A DNA stretch of 64,000 nucleotides. It comes from Nomia melanderi (lineage: Eukaryota; Arthropoda; Insecta; Hymenoptera; Halictidae). The stretch spans positions 2,232,001 through 2,296,000 of the forward strand of contig NW_027475142.1 in the NCBI RefSeq assembly GCF_051020985.1, read 5' to 3'. Of the stretch, positions 40,215 to 53,329 are shown piece after piece (the first letter of the stretch is position 1; every line of letters begins with the position of its first letter). A model generated the notes under the pieces. It had not been told where the DNA came from, did no database searches, and saw only the letters and a list, made by a program, of their open reading frames with translations. The position numbers and the translations under genes are program-made.

Positions 40215-42935
40215 ATATATTTGATTTTTCCCTGACCCTGACAGTCCGGCCCCATGTGTCGACGGTTTTCTCGGTCCATCGTGGTCCGAGGTCGATCGCG
40301 CTGAACAGATTCATGCCCTAGGGCTTCCTGCAGACAATTCACTTTGGTTTATTGCGCTATCTGTAATAGCACCCAAGATGTCACCAGATATATGCTGGAT
40401 TTTTACATGACCTTGGGTGACGGATTCCGAATATCTGTAATATTCTCGGCGCCTGGTGGTCCGAGGTCGTTCCTGCTGCACAGATTCATTCGCCAGTGCC
40501 TCCTACAGACAATGCACTTTGATTTATTGCGCTATCTCTAATAGCACCCGAGATATCACCAGATATATATTGGATTTTTCCCTGACCCTGACAATCCGGC
40601 CCCATCAGACGGTGATTTTCTCGGCCCCTGGTGGTCCGAGGTCGATCCCGCTGCACAAATTCATGCGCCAGGGCCTCCTGCAGGTAATTCACTTTGGTTT
40701 ATTGCGCTATCTCTAATAGCACCCGAGATATCACCAGATATATATTGGATTTTTCCCCAACCCTGACAGTCCGGCCCCATGAGACGGTGATATTCTCGGC
40801 CCCTGGTGGTCCGAGGTTGTTCCCGCTGCACAGATTCATGCGCTAGGGCCTCCTGCAGACAATGCACTTTGATTTATTGCGCAATCTCTAATAGCACCCG
40901 AGATATCACCAGATATATATTGGATTTTTCCCTGACCCTGACAGACCGGCCCCATGAGACGGTGATTTTCTCGGCCCATGGTGGTCCGAGGTCGATCCCG
41001 CTGCACAGATTCATGCGCCAGGGCCTCCTACAGACAATGCACTTTGGTTTATTGCTCTATCTGTAATAGCACCCCAGATATCACCAGATATATGCTGGAT
41101 TTTTACATGACCTTCGGTGTCGGATTCCGAATATCTGTAATTTTCTCGGCGCCTGGTGGTCCGAGGTCGTTCCTGCTGCACAGATTCATTCGCCAGTGCC
41201 TCCTACAGACAATGCACTTTGATTTATTGCGTTATCTGTAATAGCACCCGAGATATCACCAGATATATATTGGATTTTTCCCTGACCCTGAGTGTCCGGC
41301 CCCATGAGACGGTAGTTTCCTCGGCGCCTGGTGGTCCGAGGTCGTTCCTACTGCACAGATTCATTCGCCAGTGCCTCCTACAGACAATGCACTTTGATTT
41401 ATTGCGCTAAATCTAATAGCACCGGAGATATCACCAGATATATATTGGATTTTTCACTGACCCAGACAGTCCGGCCCCATGAGACGGTGATTTTCTCGGC
41501 CCCTGGTGGTCCGAGGTCGATCCTATTGCACAGATTCATGCGCCAGGGCCTCCTACAGACAATACACTTTGATTTATTGCGCTATCTGTAATAGCACCCG
41601 AGATATGACCAGATATATATTGGATTTTTCCCTAACCCTGACAGTCCGGCCCCATGTGTCGATGGTTTTCTCGGTCCCTCGTGGTCCGATGTCGATCCCG
41701 CTGCACAGATTCATGCGCCAGGGCCCCCTGCAGATAATTCACTTTGATTTATTGCGCTATCTCTAATAGCACCCGGGATATCACCAGATATATATTGGAT
41801 TTTTCCCTGACCCTGACAGTCCGGCCCCATGAGACAGTGATTTTCTCGGCCCCTGGTGGTCCGAGGTCGTTCCCGCTGCACATATCCATGCGCCAGGGCC
41901 TCCTGCAGACAATGCACTTTGGTTTATTGCGCTATCTCTAATAGCACCCGATATATCACCAGATATATATTGGATTTTTCCCTGACCCTGACTGTCCGGC
42001 CCCATGTGTCGATGGTTTTCTCGGTCCCTGGTGGTCCGAGGTCGATCCCGCTAAACAGATTCATGCGCTAGGGCCTCCTACGGTCTATGCACTTTGATTT
42101 ATTGCGCTATCTCTAATAGCACCCGATATATCACCAGATATATATTGGATTTTTCCCTGTCCCTGAGTGTCCGACCCCATGTGTCGATGGTTTTCTCCGT
42201 CCCTCGTGGTCCGAGGTCGATCGCGCTGCACAGATTCATGCGCCTGGGCCTCCTGCAGACAATGCACTTTGGTTTATTGAGCTATCTCTAATAACACCCG
42301 AGATATCAACAGATACATGTTGGATTTTTCCCTGACCCTGACAGTCCGGCCCCATGTGTCGATGGTTTTCTCTGTCCCTCGTGGTCCGAGGTCGATCCCA
42401 CTGCACATATTCATGCGGCCGGGCCTCCTACAGACAATGCACTTTGATTTATTGCGCTATCTGTAATAGCACCCGAGATATCATTAGATATATATTGGAT
42501 TTTTCCCTGACCCTGAGTGTCCGGCCCCATGAGACGGTGGTTTTCTCGGCCCCTGGTGGTCCGAGATCGATCCCGCTGACAGATTCATGCGCCAGGGCCT
42601 CCTACAGACAATGCACTTTGATTTATTGCGCTATCTGTAATAGCACCCGAGATATCACCAGATATATATTGGATTTTTCCCTGACCCTGACAGTCCGGCC
42701 CCATGTGTCGGTGGTTTTCTCGGCCCCTGGTGGTCCCAGGTCGTTCCCGCTGCACAGATTCATGCGCTAGGGCCTCCTACAGACAATGCACTTTGATTTA
42801 TTGCGCTATCTGTTATACCACCCGAGATATCACCAGATATATATTGGATTTTTCCCTGACCCTGACAGTCCGGCCCCATGTGTCGGTGGTTTTCTCGGCC
42901 CCTGGTGGTCCCAGGTCGTTCCCGCTGCACAGATT
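40215..42935 (+). repeat. Domain F HOR copy 3
   Basis: The first part matches copy 1 at an offset of 5,950 bp (34 monomers), including the GACGGTTTTCTCGGTCCATCG unit that copy 2 lacks. The rest matches copy 2 at 2,799 bp. Like copy 2 it has the extra GTTATCTGTAATAG unit near 41,230. It ends at GCGC(C/T)AGGG near 42,935. Confidence 0.83.
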
Positions 42936-44374
42936 CATGCGCCAGGGCCTCCTACAGACAATGCACTTTGATTTATTGCGCTATCTCTAATAGCACCGGA
43001 GATATCACCAGATATATATTGGATTTTTCCCTGACCGTGAGTGTCCGACTCCATGAGACGGTGGTTTTCTCGGCCCCTGGTGGTCCGAGGTCGTTCCCGC
43101 TGCACAGATTCATGCGCCAGTGCCTCCTACAGAAAATGCACTTTGATTTATTGCGCTATCTGTAATAGCACCCGATATATCACCAGATATATATTGGATT
43201 TTTCCCCGACCCTGACAGTCCGGCCCCATGAGACGGTGATTTTCTCGGCCCCTGGTGGTCCGAGGTTTTTCCCGCTGCACAGATTCATGCGCTAGGGCCT
43301 CCTGCAGACAATGCACTTGGATTTATTGCGCTATCTCTAATAGCACCCGAGATATCACCAGATATATATTGGATTTTTCCCTGACCCAGACAGTCCGGCC
43401 CCATGTGTCGCTGGTTTTCTCGGCCCCTGGTGGTCCGAGGTCGTTCCCGCTGCACAGATTCATGCGCCAGGGCCTCCTACAGACAATGCACTTAGATTTA
43501 TTGCGCTATCTGTAATAGCACCGGAGATATCACCAGATATATATTGGATTTTTCACTGACCCAGACAATCCGGCCCCATGAGACGGTGATTTTCTCGGCC
43601 CCTGGTGGCCCGAGGTCGATCCCGCTGCACAGATTCATGCGCCAGGGCCTCCTGCAGATAATTCACTTTGATTTATTGCGCTATCTGTAATAGCACCCGA
43701 GATATCACCAGATATATATTGGATTTTTCCCTGACCCTGACAATCCGGCCCCATGAGACGGTGATTTTCTCGGCCCCTGGTGGCCCGAGGTCGATCCCGC
43801 TGCACAGATTCATGCGCCAGGGCCTCCTACAGACAATGCACTATGATTTATTGCGCTATCTGTAATAGCACCCGAGATATCACCAGGATATATATTGGAT
43901 TTTTCCCTGACCCTGAGTGTCCGACTCCATGGGACGGTGGTTTTCTCGGCCCCTGGTGGTCCGAGGTCGTTCCCGCTGCACAGATTCATGCGCCAGGGCC
44001 TCCTGCAGACAAGGCACTTAGGTTTATGCGCTATCTCTAATAGCCCCCGAGATATCACCAGATATATATTGGATGTTTCCCTGACCCTGACAGTCCGGCC
44101 CCATGTGTCGATGGTTTTCTCGGTCCCTCGTGGTCCGAGGTCGATCACGCTGAACAGATTCATGCGCCAGGGCTTCCTGCAGACAATTCACTTTGGTTTA
44201 TTGCGCTATCTGTAATAGCACCCGAGATATCACCAGATATATGCTGGATTTTTACATGACCTTGGGTGACGGATTCCGAATATCTGTAATTTTCTCGGCG
44301 CCTGGTGGTCCGAGGTTGTTCCTGCTGCACAGATTCATTCGCCAGTGCCTCCTACAGACAATGCACTTTGATTT
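42936..44374 (+). repeat. Transition monomers between F and G
   Basis: About eight satellite units lack a long match to F or G in register. Two consecutive units (about 43,566 and 43,741) share CAATCCGGCCCC and GGTGGCCCGAGG and look like a one-monomer tandem duplication. A shortened GTTTATGCGC tail occurs at about 44,024. Confidence 0.65.
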
Positions 44375-46123
44375 ATTGCGTTATCTGTAATAGCACCCGA
44401 GATATCACCAGATATATGCTGGATTTTTACATGACCTTGGGAGACGGATTCCGAATATCTGTAATTTTCTCGGCGCCTGGTGGTCCGAGGTAATTCCTGC
44501 TGCACAGATTCATTCGCCAGTGCCTCCTGCAGACAATGCACTTTGATTTATTGCGCTATCTCTAATAGCACCGGAGATGTCACCAGATATATATTGGATT
44601 TTTCACTGACCCAGACAGTCCGGCCCCATGAGACGGTGATTTTCTCGGCCCCTGGTGGTCCGAGGTCGATCCCATTGCACAGATTCATGCGCCAGGGCCC
44701 CCTGCAGATAATCCACTTTGATTTATTGCGCTATCTCTAATAGCACCCGGGATATCACCAGATAAATATTGGATTTTTCCCTGACCCTGACAGTCCGGCC
44801 CCATGAGACAGTGATTTTCTCGGCCCCTGGTGGTCCGATGTCGTTCCCGCTGCACAGATTCATGCGCTAGGGCCTCCTACAGACAATGCACTTTGATTTA
44901 TTGCGCTATCTGTAATAGCACTCGAGATATCACCAGATATATATTGGATTTTTCCCTGACCCTGACAGTCCGGCCCCATGTGTCGGTGGTTTTCTCGGCC
45001 CCTGGTGGTCCCAGGTCGTTCCCGCTGCACAGATTCATGCGGTAGGGCCCCCTGCAGATAATTCACTTTGGTTTAGTTCGCTATCTGTAAGAGCACCCGA
45101 GATATCACCAGATATATATTGAATTTTTCCCCGACCCTGAGTGTCCGGCCCCATGTGTCGGTGGTTTTCTCGGCCCATGGTGGTCCGAGGTCGTTCCCGC
45201 TGCACAGATTCATGCGCCGGGGCCTCCTACAGACAATGCACTTAGATTTATTGCGCTATCTGTAATAGCACCCGAGATATCATTAGATATATATTGGATT
45301 TTTCCCCGACCCTGACAGTCCGGCCCCATGAGACGATAGTTTTCTCGGCCCCTGGTGGTCCGAGGTCGATCCCGCTGCACAGATTCATGCGCCGGGGCCT
45401 CCTACAGACAATGCACTATGATTTATTGCGCTATCTGTAATAGCACCCGAGATATCACCAGATATATATTGGATTTTTCCCTGACCCTGACAGTCCGGCC
45501 CCATGTGTCGGTGGTTTTCTCGGCGCCTGGTGGTCCGAGGTCGTTACTGCTGCACAGATTCATGCGCCAGGGCCCCGTGCAGATAATTCACGTTGATTTA
45601 TGCGCTATCTCTAATAGCACCCGAGATATCACCATATATATATTGGTTATTTCCCTGACCCTGACAGTCCGGCCCCATGGGTCGATGGTTTTCTCGGCCC
45701 CTGGTGGTCCGAGGTCGATCCCGCTGCACAGATTCATGCGCCAGGGCCTCCTACAGGCAATGCACTTTGATTTATTGCGCTATCTGTAATAGCACCCGAA
45801 ATATCACCAGATATATATTGGATTTTTCCCTGACCCTGAGTGTCCGAACGCATGAGACGGTGGTTTTCTCGGCCCCTGCTGGTCCGAGGTCGTTCCCGCT
45901 GCACAGATTCATGCGCCAGGGCCTCTTGCAGACAATGCACTTTGGTTTATTGCGCTTTTTCTAATATCACCCGAGATATCACCAGATATATATTGGATTT
46001 TTCCTCGACCCTGACAGTCCGACACCATGAGACGGTGGTTTTCTCGGCCCCTGGTGGTCCGAGGTCGTTCCCGCTGCACAGATTCATGCGCCAGGGCCTC
46101 CTATAGATAATTCACTTTGGTTT
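44375..46123 (+). repeat. Domain G HOR copy 1, 10 monomers (1,749 bp)
   Basis: This recurs at 46,124 with an offset of 1,749 bp. Shared markers are GAGGTAATTCCTGC, CACCAGATAAATATTGG, GCGGTAGGGCC, CGTTACTGCTG, GGGCCCCGTGCAG, a 2-bp-short GATTTATGCGC and TTGCGCTTTTTCTAATATC. Confidence 0.85.
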
Positions 46124-47846
46124 ATTGCGTTATCTGTAATAGCACCCGAGATATCACCAGATATATGCTGGATTTTTACATGACCTTGGGTGACGGATTC
46201 CGAATATCTGTAATTTTCTCGGCGCCTGGTGGTCCGAGGTAATTCCTGCTGCACAGATTCATTCGCCAGTGCCTCCTACAGACAATGCACTTTGATTTAT
46301 TGCGCTATCTCTAATAGCACCGGAGATATCACCAGATATATATTGGATTTTTCACTGACCCAGACAGTCCGGCCCCATGAGACGGTGATTTTCTCGGCCC
46401 CTGGTGGTCCGAGGTCGATCCCATTGCACAGATTCATGCGCCAGGGCCCCCTGCAGATAATCCATTTTGATTTATTGCGCTATCCCTAATAGCACCCGGG
46501 ATATCACCAGATAAATATTGGATTTTTCCCTGACCCTGACAGTCCGGCCCCATGAGACAGTGATTTTCTCGGCCCCTGGTGGTCCGATGTCGTTCCCGCT
46601 GCACAGATTCATGCGCTAGGGCCTCCTACAGACAATGCACTTTGATTTATTGCGCTATCTGTAATAGCACCCGAGATATCACCAGATATATATTGGATTT
46701 TTCCCTGACCCTGACAGTCCGGCCCCATGTGTCGGTGGTTTTCTCGGCCCCTGGTGGTCCCAGGTCGTTCCCGCTGCACAGATTCATGCGGTAGGGCCCC
46801 CTGCAGATAATTCACTTTGGTTTAGTTCGCTATCTGTAAGAGCACCCGAGATATCACCAGATATATATTGAATTTTTCCCCGACCCTGAGTGTCCGGCCC
46901 CATGTGTCGGTGGTTTTCTCGGCCCATGGTGGTCCGAGGTCGTTCCCGCTGCACAGATTCATGCGCCAGGGCCTCCTACAGACAAAGCACTTAGATTTAT
47001 TGCGCTATCTGTAATAGCACCCGAGATATCATTAGATATATATTGGATTTTTCCCCGACCCTGACAGTCCCGCCCCATGAGACGATAGTTTTCTCGGCCC
47101 CTGGTGGTCCGAGGTCGATCCCGCTGCACAGATTCATGCGCCGGGGCCTCCTACAGACAATGCACTACGATTTATTGCGCTATCTGTAATAGCACCCGAG
47201 ATATCACCAGATATATATTGGATTTTTCCCTGACCCTGACAGTCCGGCCCCATGTGTCGGTGGTTTTCTCGGCGCCTGGTGGTCCGAGGTCGTTACTGCT
47301 GCACAGATTCATGCGCCAGGGCCCCGTGCAGATAATTCACGTTGATTTATGCGCTATCTCTATTAGCACCCGAGATATCACCATATATATATTGGTTATT
47401 TCCCTGACCCTGACAGTCCGGCCCCATGTGTCGATGGTTTTCTCGGCCCATGGTGGTCCGAGGTCGATCCCGCTGCACAGATTCATGCGCCAGGGCCTCT
47501 TACAGGCAATGCACTTTGATTTATTGCGCTATCTCTAATAGCACCCGAAATATCACCAGATATATATTGGATTTTTCCCTGACCCTGAGTGTCCGAACGC
47601 ATGAGACGGTGGTTTTCTCGGCCCCTGCTGGTCCGAGGTCGTTCCCGCTGCACAGATTCATACGCCAGGGCCTCTTGCAGACAATGCACTTTGGTTTATT
47701 GCGCTTTTTCTAATATCACCCGAGATATCACCAGATATATATTGGATTTTTCCTCGACCCTGACAGTCCGACACCATGAGACGGTGGTTTTCTCGGCCCC
47801 TGGTGGTCCGAGGTCGTTCCCGCGGCACAGATTCATGCGCCAGGGA
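46124..47846 (+). repeat. Domain G HOR copy 2 (about 1,723 bp)
   Basis: Nearly identical in unit order to G copy 1. Scattered substitutions include GCACTACG against GCACTATG near 47,165. It diverges at AGGG(C/A)CTCCTA near 47,846. Confidence 0.85.
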
Positions 47847-48348
47847 CTCCTACAGACAATGCACTTTGATTTATTGTGCTATCTGTAATAGCACCCGAGA
47901 TATCACCAGATATATATTGGATTTTTCCTTGACCCTGACAGTCCGGCCCCATGTGTCGATGGTTTTCTCGGTCCCTCGTGGTCCGAGGTCGATCCCGCTG
48001 CACAGATTCATGCGCCAGGGCCTCTTACAGGCAATGCACTTTGATTTATTGCGCTATCTCTAATAGCACCCGAAATATCACCAGATATATATTGGATTTT
48101 TCCCTGACCCTGAGTGTCCGAACGCATGAGACGGTGGTTTTCTCGGCCCCTGCTGGTCCGAGGTCGTTCCCGCTGCACAGATTCATACGCCAGGGCCTCT
48201 TGCAGACAATGCACTTTGGTTTATTGCGCTTTTTCTAATATCACCCGAGATATCACCAGATATATATTGGATTTTTCCTCGACCCTGACAGTCCGACACC
48301 ATGAGACGGTGGTTTTCTCGGCCCCTGGTGGTCCGAGGTCGTTCCCGC
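47457..48348 (+). repeat. 3-monomer tandem duplication (525-bp period)
   Basis: The segment 47,457-47,823 recurs at 47,982-48,348. Markers are GGGCCTCTTACAGGC, CACCCGAAATATC, CCGAACGCATGAG and GCGCTTTTTCTAATATC. The duplication overlaps the end of G copy 2. Confidence 0.8.
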
Positions 48349-50199
48349 TGCACAGATTCATGCGCCAGGGCCTCCTACAGACAATGCACTTTGATTTATT
48401 GCGCTACCTGTAATAGCACCCGAGATATCACCAGATATATATTGAATTTTTCCCCGACCGTGAGTGTCCGGCCCCATGTGTCGGTGGTTTTCTCGGCCCC
48501 TGGTGGTCCGAGGTCGATCCCGCTGCACAGATTCATTCGCCAGTGCCTCCTACAGACAATGCACTTTGATTTATTGCGTTATCTGTAATAGCACCCGAGA
48601 TATCACCAGATATATATTGGATTCTTCCCTGTCCCTGAGTGTCCGACTCCATGAGACGCTGGTTTTGTCGGCCCCTGGTGGTCCGAGGTCGTTCCCGCTG
48701 CACAGATTCATGCGCCAGGGCCTCCTGCAGACAATGCACTTAGGTTTATTGCTCTATCTCTAACAGCACCCGAGATATCACCAGATATGTATTGGATATT
48801 TCCCTGACCCTGACAGTGCGGCCCCATGTTTCGATGGTTTTCTCGGTCCCTCGTGCTCCGAGGTCGTTCCCGCTGGACGGATTCATGCGCCAGGGACTCC
48901 TACAGACAATGCACTTTGATTTATTGCGCTATCTGTAATAGCACCCGAGATATCACCAGATATATATTGGATTTTTCCCTGACCCTGAGTGTCCGACCCC
49001 ATGTGTCGATGGTTTTCTCGGTCCCTCGTGGTCCGATGTCGATCCCGCTGCACAGATTCATGCGCCAGGACCCCCTGCTGATGATTCACTTTGGGTTAGT
49101 GCGCTATCTGTAATAGCACCCCAGATATCACCAGATATATATTGGATTTTCCCCTGACCCTGAGTGTCCGGCCCCATGAGACGGTGGTTTTCTCGGCCCC
49201 TGGTGGTCCGAGATTGTTACCGCTGCACAGCTTCATGCGCCAGGGCCTCCTGAAGATAATTCACTTTGATTTATTGCGCTATCTCTAATAGCACCCGAGA
49301 TATCACCAGATATATATTGGATTTTTCCATGACCCTGAGTGTCCGGCCCCATGAGACGGTAGTTTCCTCGGCCCCTGGTGGTCCGACGTCGTTCCCGCTG
49401 CACAGATTCATGCGCCAGGGCCTCCTACAGACAATGCACTTTGATTTATTGCGCTATCTGTAATAACACCCGAGATATCACCAGATATATATTGGATTTT
49501 TCCCTGACCCTGAGTGTCCGACCCCATGTGTCGATGGTTTTCTCGGTCCCTCGTGGTCCGATGTCGATCCCGCTGCACAGATTCATGCGCCAGGACCCCC
49601 TGCAGATGATTCACTTTGGGTTAGTGCGCTATCTGTAATAGCACCCCAGATATCACCAGATATATATTGGATTTTCCCCTGACCCTGAGTGTCCGGCCCC
49701 ATCCGACGGTGGTTTTCTCGGCCCCTGGTGGTCCGAGGTCGTTCCCGATGCACAGATTCATGCGCCAGGGCCTCCTACAGGCAATGCACTTTGGTTTATT
49801 GCGCTATCTCTAATAGTACCCGAGATATCACCAGATGTATGCTGGATTTTTACATGACCTTGGGCGACGGATTCCGAATATCTGTAATTTTCTCGGCCCC
49901 TGGTGGTCCGAGGTCGTTCCCGCTGCACAGATTCATGCGCCAGGGCCTCCTACAGACAATGCACTTTGATTTATTGCGCTATCTGTAATAGCACCCGAGA
50001 TATCACCAGATATATATTGAATTTTTCCCCGACCGTGAGTGTCCGGCCCCATGTGTCCGTGGTTTTCTCGGCCCCTGGTGGTCCGAGGTCGATCCCGCTG
50101 CACAGATTCATGCGCCGGGGCCTCCTACAGACAATGCACTATGATTTATTGCGCTATCTGTAATAGCACCCGAGATATCACCAGATATATATTGGATTT
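48349..50199 (+). repeat. Domain H, proximal segment
   Basis: The stretch 48,716-50,112 is the source or copy of 53,743-55,139 (offset 5,027 bp). The last part, from about 50,063, also begins the 2,974-bp match to 47,089-48,022. Markers are CACTTAGGTTTATTGCTC, CAGTGCGGCCCCATGTTTCG, CAGGACCCCCTGCTGATG and a cassette unit near 49,855. Confidence 0.82.
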
Positions 50200-51773
50200 T
50201 TCCCTGACCCTGACAGTCCGGCCCCATGTGTCGGTGGTTTTCTCGGCGCCTGGTGGTCCGAGGTCGTTACTGCTGCACAGATTCATGCGCCACGGCCCCG
50301 TGCAGATAATTCACGTTGATTTATGCGCTATCTCTATTAGCACCCGAGATATCACCATATATATATTGGTTATTTCCCTGACCCTGACAGTCCGGCCCCA
50401 TGTGTCGATGGTTTTCTCGGCCCATGGTGGTCCGAGGTCGATCCCGCTGCACAGATTCATGCGCCAGGGCCTCTTACAGGCAATGCACTTTGATTTATTG
50501 CGCTATCTCTAATAGCACCCGAAATATCACCAGATATATATTGGATTTTTCCCTGACCCTGAGTGTCCGAACGCATGAGACGGTGGTTTTCTCGGCCCCT
50601 GCTGGTCCGAGGTCGTTCCCGCTGCACAGATTCATGCGCCAGGGCCTCTTGCAGACAATGCACTTTGGTTTATTGCGCTTTTCCTAATATCACCCGAGAT
50701 ATCACCAGATATATATTGGATTTTTCCTCGACCCTGACAGTCCGACACCATGAGACGGTGGTTTTCTCGGCCCCTGGTGGTCCGAGGTCGTTCCCGCGGC
50801 ACAGATTCATGCGCCAGGGACTCCTACAGACAATGCACTTTGATTTATTGTGCTATCTGTAATAGCACCCGAGATATCACCAGATATATATTGGATTTTT
50901 CCTTGACCCTGACAGTCCGGCCCCATGTGTCGATGGTTTTCTCGGTCCCTCGTGGTCCGAGGTCGATCCCGCTGCACAGATTCATGCGCCAGGGCCTCCT
51001 GCAGACAATGCACTTTGGTTTATTGCGCTATCTCTAATAGCACCCGAGATATCACCAGATATATATTGGATTTTTCCCTGAACCTGAGTGTCCGACCCCA
51101 TGAGACGGTAGTTTTCGCGGCCCCTGGTGGTCCGAGATTGTTACCGCTGCACAGCTTCATGCGCCAGGGCCTCCTGAAGATAATTCACTTTGATTTATTG
51201 CGCTATCTCTAATATCACCCGAGATATCACCAGATATATATTGGATTTTTCCATGACCCTGAGTGTCCGGCCCCATGAGACGGTAGATTCCTCGGCCCCT
51301 GGTGGTCCGACGTCGTTCCCGCTGCACAGATTCATGCGCCAGGGCCTCCTACAGACAATGCACTTTGATTTATTGCGCTATCTGTAATAGCACCCGAGAT
51401 ATCACCAGATATATATTGAATTTCTCCCCGACCGTGAGTGTCCGGCCCCATGTGTCGGTGGTTTTCTCGGCCCCTGGTGGTCCGAGGTCGATCCCGCTGC
51501 ACAGATTCATTCGCCAGTGCCTCCTACAGACAATGCACTTTGATTTATTGCGTTATCTGTAATAGCACCCGAGATATCACCAGATATATATTGGATTCTT
51601 CCCTGTCCCTGAGTGTCCGACTCCATGAGACGCTGGTTTTGTCGGCCCCTGGTGGTCCGAGGTCGTTCCCGCTGCACAGATTCATGCGCCAGGGCCTCCT
51701 GCAGACAATGCACTTAGGTTTATTGCTCTATCTCTAACAGCACCCGAGATATCACCAGATATGTATTGGATAT
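50200..51773 (+). repeat. Domain H HOR copy 1, 9 monomers (1,574 bp)
   Basis: This recurs from 51,774 at a constant 1,574 bp. Its first part also matches G copy 2 at 2,974 bp, so it combines G units with later units such as GTTTTCGCGGCCCC and GAGATTGTTACCGC. Confidence 0.85.
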
Positions 51774-53299
51774 TTCCCTGACCCTGACAGTCCGGCCCCA
51801 TGTGTCGGTGGTTTTCTCGGCGCCTGGTGGTCCGAGGTCGTTACTGCTGCACAGATTCATGCGCCAGGGCCCCGTGCAGATAATTCACGTTGATTTATGC
51901 GCTATCTCTATTAGCACCCGAGATATCACCATATATATATTGGTTATTTCCCTGACCCTGACAGTCCGGCCCCATGTGTCGATGGTTTTCTCGGCCCATG
52001 GTGGTCCGAGGTCGATCCCGCTGCACAGATTCATGCGCCAGGGCCTCTTACAGGCAATGCACTTTGATTTATTGCGCTATCTCTAATAGCACCCGTAATA
52101 TCACCAGATATATATTGGATTTTTCCCTGACCCTGAGTGTCCGAACGCATGAGACGGTGGTTTTCTCGGCCCCTGCTGGTCCGAGGTCGTTCCCGCTGCA
52201 CAGATTCATACGCCAGGGCCTCTTGCAGACAATGCACTTTGGTTTATTGCGCTTTTTCTAATATCACCCGAGATATCACCAGATATATATTGGATTTTTC
52301 CTCGACCCTGACAGTCCGACACCATGAGACGGTGGTTTTCTCGGCCCCTGGTTGTCCGAGGTCGTTCCCGCGGCACAGATTCATGCGCCAGGGACTCCTA
52401 CAGACAATGCAATTTGATTTATTGTGCTATCTGTAATAGCACCCGAGATATCACCAGATATATATTGGATTATTCCTTGACCCTGACAGTCCGGCCCCAT
52501 GTGTCGATGGTTTTCTCGGTCCCTCGTGGTCCGAGGTCGATCCCGCAGCACAGATTCATGCGCCAGGGCCTCCTGCAGACAATGCACTTTGGTTTATTGC
52601 GCTATCTCTAATAGCACCCGAGATATCACCAGATATATATTGGATTTTTCCCTGAACCTGAGTGTCCGACCCCATGAGACGGTAGTTTTCGCGGCCCCTG
52701 GTGGTCCGAGATTGTTACCGCTGCACAGCTTCATGCGCCAGGGCCTCCTGAAGATAATTCACTTTGATTTATTGCGCTATCTCTAATAGCACCCGAGATA
52801 TCACCAGATATATATTGGATTTTTCCATGACCCTGAGTGTCCGGCCCCATGAGACGGTAGTTTCCTCGGCCCCTGGTGGTCCGACGTCGTTCCCGCTGCA
52901 CAGATTCATGCGCCAGGGCCTCCTACAGACAATGCACTTTGATTTATTGCGCTATCTGTAATAGCACCCGAGATATCACCAGATATATATTGAATTTTTC
53001 CCCGACCGTGAGTGTCCGGCCCCATGTGTCGGTGGTTTTCTCGGCCCCTGGTGGTCCGAGGTCGATCCCGCTGCACAGATTCATTCGCCAGTGCCTCCTA
53101 CAGACAATGCACTTTGATTTATTGCGTTATCTGTAATAGCACCCGAGATATCACCAGATATATATTGGATTCTTCCCTGTCCCTGAGTGTCCGACTCCAT
53201 GAGACGCTGGTTTTGTCGGCCCCTGGTGGTCCGAGGTCGTTCCCGCTGCACAGATTCATGCGCCAGGGCCTCCTGCAGACAATGCACTTAGGTTTATTG
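51774..53299 (+). repeat. Domain H HOR copy 2 (about 1,526 bp)
   Basis: Unit order is the same as H copy 1. It differs at scattered single sites, for example CACCCGTAATATC near 52,093 against CACCCGAAATATC. It ends where TTGC(T/G)CTATCTCTAA(C/T)AGC differs near 53,300. Confidence 0.85.
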
Positions 53300-53329
53300 C
53301 GCTATCTCTAATAGCACCCGAGATATCAC

